Assembly: GCA_013289065.1 (NCBI GenBank)
Contig: JABDAP010000012.1
Location: 1-43,867, forward strand
Length of the DNA stretch: 43,867 nt
Reading direction: 5' to 3'
DNA from: Bacteroidota bacterium
GTDB taxonomy: Bacteria; Bacteroidota; Bacteroidia; Chitinophagales; Chitinophagaceae
Positions within the stretch are counted from its first letter, which is position 1. Each line of letters starts with the position of its first letter. Shown piece after piece: positions 35,804 to 43,867 of this stretch. Both the position numbers and the translations under genes were made by a program. The notes beneath the pieces were generated by a model. The model ran no database searches and was not told where the DNA came from. It saw only the letters and a list, made by a program, of their open reading frames with translations.

Positions 35804-37231
35804 ATGTTAAATCAAGTTCAACTGCAGAAGCAATCACTGAAGATATGCCCTCAACAGATACAGATGCTGGGTATCTATCACCTTAACTCCATCCAGCTCG
35901 AACAAAGAATACGCGACGAAATTGACGAAAACCCTTTACTGGAGGCCGAAGCGGAAGACGACAGCCTGGAAAATTTACAACCCGAAAAAGACGATCCACA
36001 GGATTACCAGGATTGGGAAGAATATGGTTATGATGATATTCCCGATTATAAACTCGAAACGGAAACCTATATACATAATAACAATGTTAACCTTCCGATG
36101 AAGGACAGGGTAGATTTCAGGTCAAGCATCAAACAGCAACTGATCAATCTCACACTTACTGCGGAAGAAAAAGAGATCGCAGAATATATCATCGATTGTA
36201 TCTCGGATAACGGGTTCCTTGAAAGAAGCCTTGCGGAAATAGCCGATGATATCTCTTTCTCCCAGAAAATATTTGTAGAAGAGACCGTTGTAGAAAAAAT
36301 ATTGCTGCAGATACAGGATCTTGATCCCTTCGGTATCGGCTGCAGGAATATCCAGGAGTTTTTATTAAAGCAACTGAATGCGCAGAAAAAATGCCCGATC
36401 GTAAAGAAATCCATTTTACTGATCGATAAATATTATAATGAGTTACAGAAAAGAAGTTTCGACAGGATCTGTAACGGGCTGGATGTTGATGAAGAAGAAA
36501 TTTCCATCATTTTAAAACACATCAGTACACTTCAGCTGAAACCGATGAATATAGCTGCAGAGGACATGATCGTAAAAGAAACCATCATCCCCGATTTTAT
36601 CCTGACCATTGAAGGAGAAACTTTAATGGTTGACCTGTACAGGCAAAAATCAAACAGGCTGTATATTAACCAGTCGCTGATGGAAACGGTGCAGCATGCA
36701 GAAGGCCGCACATCCGAAGAAAAATCAGCCATGCAGAACATGAAAAGCAAACTGAATTCGGCGATGTGGTTCATCAATGCTATCAAACAGCGTGAAGATA
36801 ATATGCTGCGTATCGTAAGATCGATCGTAAAAAAGCAAAAGGATTATTTCCTGCACGGCGATGAATCCTATATCAAACCCATTATCCTGAAAAATATCGC
36901 GGAAGAAGTGGGCCTGGATATTTCAACCATTTCGCGCGTGACCTGTAATAAATATATCGATACGCCCTTTGGCTATATTTTGCTCAAGAACCTGTTTACA
37001 GAAGGAATTGTGAATGAAGAAGGCGTATCGGTAAGTAACCGCGTGGTGCAGATCAAACTGAAAGAGATCATTGAAGCGGAAGACAAACGCAATCCGTATA
37101 ACGACCAGCACCTGGTTACCTTGCTGGAAGAGCATGGAATAAAGATTGCAAGGAGAACTGTGGCGAAGTACCGCGATCTTTTGAATATACCGGTAGGCGA
37201 TATGCGCAGGATATGGGCAAAGGCAGTTTAA
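35804..37231 (+). CDS. rpoN: RNA polymerase sigma-54 factor
   Basis: N-terminal Q-rich activator region (QLQKQSLKICPQQIQMLGIYHLNSIQLEQRI), C-terminal RpoN box IARRTVAKYRDLLNIP. Confidence 0.96.
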   Translation: MLNQVQLQKQSLKICPQQIQMLGIYHLNSIQLEQRIRDEIDENPLLEAEAEDDSLENLQPEKDDPQDYQDWEEYGYDDIPDYKLETETYIHNNNVNLPMKDRVDFRSSIKQQLINLTLTAEEKEIAEYIIDCISDNGFLERSLAEIADDISFSQKIFVEETVVEKILLQIQDLDPFGIGCRNIQEFLLKQLNAQKKCPIVKKSILLIDKYYNELQKRSFDRICNGLDVDEEEISIILKHISTLQLKPMNIAAEDMIVKETIIPDFILTIEGETLMVDLYRQKSNRLYINQSLMETVQHAEGRTSEEKSAMQNMKSKLNSAMWFINAIKQREDNMLRIVRSIVKKQKDYFLHGDESYIKPIILKNIAEEVGLDISTISRVTCNKYIDTPFGYILLKNLFTEGIVNEEGVSVSNRVVQIKLKEIIEAEDKRNPYNDQHLVTLLEEHGIKIARRTVAKYRDLLNIPVGDMRRIWAKAV

Positions 37232-37281
37232 TACTAATTAAAAAACATTTACTTTTAAGATAACTAATACCATTTCCTCAT

Positions 37282-38829
37282 ATGAACAAAATCCTGATTA
37301 TTGATGACGACATGGATATGTGCCGGCTGCTTGAACGTTTCCTGACCCGTAACAATTTTGATGTAAAGTTTGTGCATAATGGAAAGAAAGGCCTCGAAGA
37401 GATCGCAGCCAATGCACCTGATGTGATCCTTTGTGATTTCAGGCTGGAAGATACTGACGGAAAAGAATTGCTGATCCAGATAAAAGAGCGGTTGCCGCGT
37501 GTGCCTGTAATTATCATTACAGGCTATAGCGATATTAAAATAGCGGTAGAAGTAATTAAACACGGCGCTTTTGATTATGTAACCAAACCATTGTTCCCCG
37601 AAGAAATATTATTGACCATTAAAAAAGCGCTGAGTATTTCAAAAGATACTCCGGAGCAGCCATTGAATGGGCACGCCGCAGTAAAAGAAGTAATACAACA
37701 TGCTGCTGAAACAGCATCGAACAGAAAAAAACAACCAAGGCCGAAATATATTTTTGGTGAAACAGCCGAATTCAGGAACATACTGAAACAGATGGATCTC
37801 GTTGCACCAACCAATTACAGCGTGATCATTTATGGCGAGAGCGGAAGCGGTAAAGAAGCCATTGCACAGGAAATACATGAGAGAAGCAAAAGGAAAAAAA
37901 TGCCTTTTATCGCGGTTGATTGTGGTGTCCTCTCAAAAGAACTTGCCGGGAGCGAATTGTTCGGCCATGAAAAAGGTTCATTCACCGGCGCGCTTGCACA
38001 AAAAAGCGGAACGCTTGAATTAGCCAATGGCGGTACCGTTTTCCTGGATGAAATATCAAACCTGCCATATGATGTGCAGGTTTCCCTCTTACGCGTTGTA
38101 CAGGAAAGAAAAATGCGCAGGGTGGGAGGCAATAAAGACATTGAACTGGATATCCGCATTATTGTAGCAAGCAATGAAAGGTTATGGGATGAAGCGAAGA
38201 AAGGAAAATTCAGGGAAGACCTGTATCATCGTTTCAATGAATTCAGTATTACGGTTCCGCCGTTGCGTGACCGGAAAAATGATATCATGACATTTGCGCA
38301 TTTTTTCCTCGATCAAACCAATGATGAGCTGGACAAAAATGTGAACGGCTTCAAACCCGAAGTGGAACAGATCTTTAAAACATACGGATGGCCAGGCAAT
38401 CTGCGTGAATTAAAAAACGTAGTAAAACGTTCCGCATTGCTGGCTGATGGAAATATGATCGATATTTCCGTATTGCCATTTGAACTGGTGAATCACAGCA
38501 AACTCACTTTTGATGTGGCGCAGCACGAACCCGAAGCCGAAGAAAAAACAACTGCATATCACGAGCCTGCAAATCATCATACAAATCCATCTTCTTATGC
38601 CAATGCACCTGTTGCCATGGAAGAACGCTATCCTGATAACAGGCACAAAACGGTTGAGATCAGTTCGCATGCATTGAAAGCAGTAAGCATTGATGCGGAA
38701 TATGAAATGATCGTACAGGCGCTTAAAAAAGCCAACTACAATAAAAGCAAAGCAGCAAAATTACTTAACGTAGACAGGAAAACGCTTTATAATAAAATGA
38801 AGCAGTACAATGAATTCAACGAGGAATAA
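37282..38829 (+). CDS. Sigma-54-dependent response regulator (NtrC type: REC-AAA+-Fis HTH)
   Basis: KILIIDDDMDMCRLLERFL; GESGSGKEAIAQEIHERS; GSELFGHEKGSFTGALAQKSG (GAFTGA-type); C-terminal NYNKSKAAKLLNVDRKTLYNKMKQY. Confidence 0.96.
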   Translation: MNKILIIDDDMDMCRLLERFLTRNNFDVKFVHNGKKGLEEIAANAPDVILCDFRLEDTDGKELLIQIKERLPRVPVIIITGYSDIKIAVEVIKHGAFDYVTKPLFPEEILLTIKKALSISKDTPEQPLNGHAAVKEVIQHAAETASNRKKQPRPKYIFGETAEFRNILKQMDLVAPTNYSVIIYGESGSGKEAIAQEIHERSKRKKMPFIAVDCGVLSKELAGSELFGHEKGSFTGALAQKSGTLELANGGTVFLDEISNLPYDVQVSLLRVVQERKMRRVGGNKDIELDIRIIVASNERLWDEAKKGKFREDLYHRFNEFSITVPPLRDRKNDIMTFAHFFLDQTNDELDKNVNGFKPEVEQIFKTYGWPGNLRELKNVVKRSALLADGNMIDISVLPFELVNHSKLTFDVAQHEPEAEEKTTAYHEPANHHTNPSSYANAPVAMEERYPDNRHKTVEISSHALKAVSIDAEYEMIVQALKKANYNKSKAAKLLNVDRKTLYNKMKQYNEFNEE

Positions 38830-38843
38830 ACGAGTGGCTGTGT

Positions 38844-40805
38844 ATGTTAGAATCTTTCTTATCAGATCTTGCGTTTATCAAAGAAACCCTTGACAAAGAC
38901 GGGGATCACAATTTTTTTGGCAAGAACTTCTCTTTTTTTTCTACGGGCCCCATCCTGTTTTACAATTCAGACAAGGATACCATTATTTACATGAACAGCC
39001 ACTTTGCTGACGAGCTCAATTATACCGTTGAGGATCTTGCAGAATGGAAGTACAGCATTTATCCCTTATTAAGTGCCGAGAGCCAGGAAGGTTTCCGCGA
39101 AGCGATGCGGTCATTGCTTGACAGCAGTAACGGCGAATCCACGTCTGACGAGAGTTTTAAACTGCTGGCTAAAAATAAAAAATACAGCTATTACCGTGTT
39201 AAGATCCGGAGGCTTCATAAATCTTATTATTTTATCCAGTTAGAAAATTCATTGAAAGCCGCTGTGCCGGTTTTGAAAAACAGGACAGCCGATGAATTAA
39301 TGAATGATGCGGAAGCCATACTCAAATTCGGTTTCTGGATGTTTGATAAAACCATTGATAAATTATTCTGGACGAAAGGAATGTTTCATTTGCTGGAATA
39401 CGATGATGTGGATGATGTTACCCCGGGCATCAATTTTTTTCATGACCATATCATTAAAGATGAACTGTTCCTTGAGTTTGAAAAAAAACTGAATGATGGT
39501 GAACTAAAAGAAAATTACCGCATCAAATACCAATTGCGCACCAATAAAAATAATATGAAGATCGTAAGCGAGCATGGAAGGGTGCAGCGCGATGAGAGTG
39601 GTAAAATACTTCGGATCACAGGGCTGATCAGAGACATCACCGTACAGGAACAAAGCATGAAAAGCCTGGCTGATTATAAAGCGATGATGCAGGAAAATGA
39701 AGCATTCTTAAAATACGGAACATGGGAAAGTAATGGCGATGGCAGTAAAATTCTCTGGACAAAAGGTATGTACCAGATATTTGGATATGATGAAGCAGAA
39801 GAACACGCATTGCCTATCAATGCGGATCTTTATCAGAAACACATCACCGAACCGGGCCTGGCAATTGAGGAAGAAAGTTCGGGTGCTTTTCTTGAAGGGA
39901 AAGATTTTTATCACCGCGATTTTGAAATAAAGGATGCGAAAGGAGTTATAAAAATTTTATCTACTTATGCGAAGATCATCCGCAACAATGAACACCAGAT
40001 ACAAAAGATCATCGGTACAACGCGCGATGTAACGCAGTTTAAAGAATACGAAAAAACACTGGAGAACCAGATCGCTGCACTAAACCGCTCCAACACTGAG
40101 CTGGAAGAGTTTGCCTATGTGGCATCGCATGACATGCAGGAACCGCTCAGAAAAATAACCACATTCGGCCAGCGTTTACGAAACCAGTTTACCGGACAGT
40201 TAACGGAAGATGGCGAGTTATATCTTTCAAGGATGATGAATGCAGCGGAGAATATGCGCAACCTGATAGATAATCTACTGGAATATTCAAAGATCACCAG
40301 TAGTAAACAAACATATGAAGAAGTTAACCTTTCCGAGACCGTTCAGGAATCGGTCAAGGATCTCGATATATCCATATTAGAAACAGGCGCCAATATTTCT
40401 ATCACAGCATTGCCGGTGATTGAAGCCATACCGAGCCAGATGCGCCAACTCTTTAATAACCTTCTGCATAATGCTATTAAATTCAGGAAAAAAGATGTAT
40501 CGCTGATCGTTACGATCGCAGAAAAGAAGATGAGCGCTGCAGAAAAAAAATCTTTTCATTTGCCCGCAGACAGGGAATACCACCAGATTACGATCACGGA
40601 TAACGGCATAGGGCTGGAGCAACAGTATGCAGAAAGAATATTCCAGTTGTTCCAGCGTTTAGAAGGAAAATCAGAATATCCCGGAACCGGTATCGGGCTG
40701 AGTATCTGCCGAAAGATCGTAACCAATCATAAAGGGTTGATCTTTGCAGCAGGCGTACCGGGAGTAGGTACCGTTTTAACCATCATCTTACCTAAACATC
40801 AATAA
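38844..40805 (+). CDS. PAS-domain sensor histidine kinase, cytoplasmic
   Basis: Tandem PAS (FGFWMFDKTIDKLFWTKGMF; YGTWESNGDGSKILWTKGMYQIFGY), EEFAYVASHDMQEPLRKITTF, GTGIGLSICRKIVTNHKG. Confidence 0.93.
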   Translation: MLESFLSDLAFIKETLDKDGDHNFFGKNFSFFSTGPILFYNSDKDTIIYMNSHFADELNYTVEDLAEWKYSIYPLLSAESQEGFREAMRSLLDSSNGESTSDESFKLLAKNKKYSYYRVKIRRLHKSYYFIQLENSLKAAVPVLKNRTADELMNDAEAILKFGFWMFDKTIDKLFWTKGMFHLLEYDDVDDVTPGINFFHDHIIKDELFLEFEKKLNDGELKENYRIKYQLRTNKNNMKIVSEHGRVQRDESGKILRITGLIRDITVQEQSMKSLADYKAMMQENEAFLKYGTWESNGDGSKILWTKGMYQIFGYDEAEEHALPINADLYQKHITEPGLAIEEESSGAFLEGKDFYHRDFEIKDAKGVIKILSTYAKIIRNNEHQIQKIIGTTRDVTQFKEYEKTLENQIAALNRSNTELEEFAYVASHDMQEPLRKITTFGQRLRNQFTGQLTEDGELYLSRMMNAAENMRNLIDNLLEYSKITSSKQTYEEVNLSETVQESVKDLDISILETGANISITALPVIEAIPSQMRQLFNNLLHNAIKFRKKDVSLIVTIAEKKMSAAEKKSFHLPADREYHQITITDNGIGLEQQYAERIFQLFQRLEGKSEYPGTGIGLSICRKIVTNHKGLIFAAGVPGVGTVLTIILPKHQ

Positions 40806-40810
40806 TTATT

Positions 40811-42250
40811 ATGACCGCATCGCCGCAACAACTGCTCCGGATTTTGATCGTAGAAGATGATGAAGATGATTTTTTGCTTATCAATGACTACATTAAACAC
40901 CTGCGTTCATGGAAGTGCGAAGTAAAATGGGTATTCCGTTATGATGAAGCGGTGCAGGAATTATGCAATAATAATTACACGATCTGTTTTTCTGATTACA
41001 GGCTGGGAGCAAAGAACGGGATTGACCTTATCAAAGATATCCTGGCGCAGAACTGCAGCACGCCTATCATTCTTCTTACCGGCAAAGGAAATTATGAAAT
41101 AGATATTGAAGCAACCAAAGCGGGCGCGTTTGATTACCTGATCAAGTCGGAACTGGATGAAGATAAGCTTGAGCGCACCATCCGTTATGCATTGGAACGC
41201 GCATCAAACCTGCAGAAGATCAAAGACAGCGAACGCAAGTACAGGAGCATCTTTGAGAAGTCGAAAGACATTGTGTTCATTGCCGATATCGATACACGCA
41301 TCATCACCATTAATTATGCTGTTACCGATATACTCGGGATATCTGTAGAAGAATCCATCGATCAAAAGCTGAGCAGTTTTTTTCATACAGAAGCACAGGC
41401 GAATGTTTTTATGGATCTGCTGAAAGAAGATGGCGAAATAGAGAACTATGAAATTGAACTGACGAATACAGGCGAAACGGTGAAGACATGTTTGATCACA
41501 GCATCCATAGAAGTGGATGGCAACAACCATAATTACATACAGGGTATTATTCATGATATCACCAGCTTAAAGTTGGCGGAACTGGCGAGCCTGCAGGCTG
41601 AAAAGCTTGCTGCTACAGGCCGTTTTATCAGAACACTGGCGCATGAAGTGAGGAACCCGCTGAATAATATCAACCTGGCTGTTGAAAACCTGGTTCAGCA
41701 AATGGCCGGTGAAGACGACAAGATATACCTGGAGATCATTGAAAGGAACGGCAAACGGATCAATGACCTTATTACGGAGCTCCTGCAAAGTTCAAGGCCT
41801 GCTGATATGGATCTGAAAGAAGTTTCTCTTTTATCCGTACTTAATAAAGTGATAGAAGCGGTGCAGGACAGGGTATTGCTCAGAAAGATCAGTATCGGCT
41901 TTGAGCATGGTGAGAGCGATTCGGTAATTAAAGCCGATACGCTGAAGCTGGAGATGGCTTTTCTCAATATCCTCATCAATGCAATTGAAGCTGTGCCTGA
42001 TGAAACGGGACATATACAAATACACACACAAAATAAAAACGGAACTGCCATTGTTATGATCAGCGATAATGGCTGCGGAATGAATCCTGAAACAAAAGCC
42101 CGTTTATTTGAACCGTATTTTACTTCAAAGAGAAACGGGTTGGGGCTGGGGCTTGCTACCACCCTAACTATCCTTAATGCACACAACGCATCTATTGAAG
42201 TTCATTCACAACCAAACAGCGGCACCATCTTCCAGGTAAAATTCAGGTAG
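40811..42250 (+). CDS. REC-PAS-histidine kinase hybrid
   Basis: LRILIVEDDEDDFLLINDYI...CFSDYRLGAKNG...LLTGKG; PAS YRSIFEKSKDIVFIADIDTRI; RTLAHEVRNPLNNINLAVENL; NGLGLGLATTLTILNAH. Confidence 0.93.
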   Translation: MTASPQQLLRILIVEDDEDDFLLINDYIKHLRSWKCEVKWVFRYDEAVQELCNNNYTICFSDYRLGAKNGIDLIKDILAQNCSTPIILLTGKGNYEIDIEATKAGAFDYLIKSELDEDKLERTIRYALERASNLQKIKDSERKYRSIFEKSKDIVFIADIDTRIITINYAVTDILGISVEESIDQKLSSFFHTEAQANVFMDLLKEDGEIENYEIELTNTGETVKTCLITASIEVDGNNHNYIQGIIHDITSLKLAELASLQAEKLAATGRFIRTLAHEVRNPLNNINLAVENLVQQMAGEDDKIYLEIIERNGKRINDLITELLQSSRPADMDLKEVSLLSVLNKVIEAVQDRVLLRKISIGFEHGESDSVIKADTLKLEMAFLNILINAIEAVPDETGHIQIHTQNKNGTAIVMISDNGCGMNPETKARLFEPYFTSKRNGLGLGLATTLTILNAHNASIEVHSQPNSGTIFQVKFR

Positions 42251-42261
42251 GTGCATAAAAA

Positions 42262-42292
42262 AGAGGAAAGAAATATTCATTTCATTTCCTCT
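42262..42292. terminator. Terminator-like hairpin between convergent genes
   Basis: agaggaaagaaat-attc-atttcatttcctct imperfect stem. Confidence 0.55.
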
Positions 42293-42310
42293 GTGTCAGT
42301 TCTACCCGAC

Positions 42311-42973
42311 CTATAATCCAAAGCTTATATAGAAAGAGAGTACACTATTCTTTGAGTTAGGTGTTACGTTTCCAGACAGGCCGGGCTTGCCGATCTCCTG
42401 TAAACCATAATTATATCTTGCGCCTAATGATGTGGTGCCGATGTCAAATCCAACTCCACCAAAAAGTCCGTAGTCTGTTGATTGAAAATTATCTTTATTC
42501 AGTTCAGTAACCCCGTTGATGTTTCCATTCTGATCAACATCTTTTACTTTGGCAGAAAGAAGAAAAGCAACATATGGCCCCGCATGTATGTTGAAATTGG
42601 ATGTGATATTGATCACCGCTGCAACAGGTACTTCGAGATAATCAAGATCGAAACGGTATTTGCCGCTGCCAAGTGCATTGTTATAATTGAGTTGCGAACC
42701 TTTCATAGAATACAACACTTCAGGCTGAACAGAAAAACCTCGGGCAACAGGTAATTTAACAAACACACCCGCATTTGCGCCAACTTTTGTGTTCTCATCC
42801 TTTACATCGTTGACATAAAGATTAGAAAGATTTAATCCGCCTTTAATACCCATCTTAGGTGTTAAGTGCGATTCAGTGGATGTTTGCTGCTGTTGTGCTG
42901 CTGTTTTATTTATTGACATACCCAGCGCCATTGATAAAAAAGCCAGGCTAAGGATCTTAAACGAATACTTCAT
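42311..42973 (-). CDS. Outer membrane beta-barrel (PorT-like) protein
   Basis: Signal peptide, KMGIKGGLNLSNLYVNDVKDENTKVGANAGVFVKLPVARGFSVQPEVLYSMKGSQL, terminal FYISFGL. Confidence 0.88.
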   Translation of the reverse strand: MKYSFKILSLAFLSMALGMSINKTAAQQQQTSTESHLTPKMGIKGGLNLSNLYVNDVKDENTKVGANAGVFVKLPVARGFSVQPEVLYSMKGSQLNYNNALGSGKYRFDLDYLEVPVAAVINITSNFNIHAGPYVAFLLSAKVKDVDQNGNINGVTELNKDNFQSTDYGLFGGVGFDIGTTSLGARYNYGLQEIGKPGLSGNVTPNSKNSVLSFYISFGL

Positions 42974-42990
42974 ATCAACCGTTATTTTTT

Positions 42991-43497
42991 TTATGCATAA
43001 TGGGTTTCAACATCAAAATCGGGTGTGAAATAGTAGTCGTCGCCACCGGCGCCAAATAAACCTTCGAATACTTTTTTACATTTGCTGAGCCATGTTTGCG
43101 GTACAGAACTTTCTTTTTCGAAATAATTTACATGTGCAATTTTTACAGAGAGTAGTAATTTATCGGTGCTTGCCCTTTCTCTCAGTTCATCATCAATATC
43201 TGCACAGGCAAGTTCTTCCGGATCGGTTACGATCCTTGCCACGCCAAACACATTCAGAAAGAAAGGCGAACCTTTCTTATAGTAGTTAAGGGCGGCAGGG
43301 AATTGTTTATCAAATTCTGTGATCGCCTGTATCGGCCTGTTTACAAAAAACCAAATAGAGCCGTTGTCATCTACCTTTAATGTATTAACAACAGTTGGGT
43401 TGAGGTTTAAAACACTATTACTATGGCTGTGAAAAACAGCGGTTCCCAGTTCACCTATCTTTGAGCTGATAAAACCAAGTTGTGTTGAATTATTCAT
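42991..43497 (-). CDS. Pyridoxamine 5'-phosphate oxidase family protein
   Basis: VNTLKVDDNGSIWFFVNRPIQAITEFDKQFPAALNYYKKGSPFFLNVFGVARIV split-barrel motif. Confidence 0.78.
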   Translation of the reverse strand: MNNSTQLGFISSKIGELGTAVFHSHSNSVLNLNPTVVNTLKVDDNGSIWFFVNRPIQAITEFDKQFPAALNYYKKGSPFFLNVFGVARIVTDPEELACADIDDELRERASTDKLLLSVKIAHVNYFEKESSVPQTWLSKCKKVFEGLFGAGGDDYYFTPDFDVETHYA

Positions 43498-43669
43498 AAG
43501 AAATAATTTTCTTACATAAGTCCAAATCCCGTTCCATTCTTTGAAACGAATACTTTACACCTGTAAAAAAAGCGTTGGGGAATTAAATACACATCATCTT
43601 CCTGTTATTTGCTGAATAAGTGCCCCTCCACATAATTAGTTGTGGTATGTTTTTCGCATTTAACTATGT

Positions 43670-43867
43670 ATGAAAAAAGCGGTTAAATGGATTACACGGA
43701 TAATAGTGGCTGTATTCCTTCTTTTCATTCTTTTATTGATCATTATTCATACAGGCCCTGTGAAAAGGTTTGTACGAAACAAATTGCAGGCTTACCTATC
43801 TTCTAAAATCAAAACCGAAGTACGGATCGATGCAGTTAACTACCTTCTTCCGAAATGGGTAGAGATC
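43670..43867 (+). CDS. N-terminus of probable TamB/AsmA-like translocation and assembly protein, 3'-truncated
   Basis: MKKAVKWITRIIVAVFLLFILLLIIIHTGPVKRFVRNKLQAYLSSKIKTEVRIDAVNYLLPKWVEI runs to the window edge. Confidence 0.65.
   Translation, partial: MKKAVKWITRIIVAVFLLFILLLIIIHTGPVKRFVRNKLQAYLSSKIKTEVRIDAVNYLLPKWVEI

Overview
This window is chromosomal DNA from a Bacteroidota bacterium, most likely Chitinophagaceae-like; that placement is inferred from gene style only. Left to right it holds: 5'-truncated glnS; tilS; a rhomboid protease; rlmH; a complete-looking reductive pyrimidine catabolism cluster (preA, preT, beta-ureidopropionase-type amidohydrolase, dihydropyrimidinase, NCS1 transporter, class III aminotransferase, methylmalonate/malonate-semialdehyde dehydrogenase) with a divergent Lrp/AsnC regulator; a GH109-like oxidoreductase/glycosidase plus an APH-fold sugar kinase; an esterase-SMP-30 fusion; a TonB receptor / YfiR / CHASE8-type histidine kinase module; a stress-type region (AraC, PNPOx-like, receiver-only regulators, YtxH/holin, OmpA, LigD/Ku, cupin, DUF1328); and an rpoN / NtrC-type regulator / histidine kinase signalling cluster. 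The most striking signal outside the genes is a set of about 15 short palindromic intergenic elements. Many belong to different sequence families but share one design: each arm is a degenerate tandem array of a 7-9 bp word, and nearly all sit 0-25 bp downstream of a stop codon. One such palindrome (84 nt, exactly 28 codons) lies in frame inside tilS. Another copy supplies the last codons and stop of preT. An inverted pair of near-identical copies brackets a GxxExxY (PDDEXK-like) gene that splits preT from preA. This repeat system is the best candidate here for something under-described. No tRNA, rRNA, CRISPR array or transposase was recognised.
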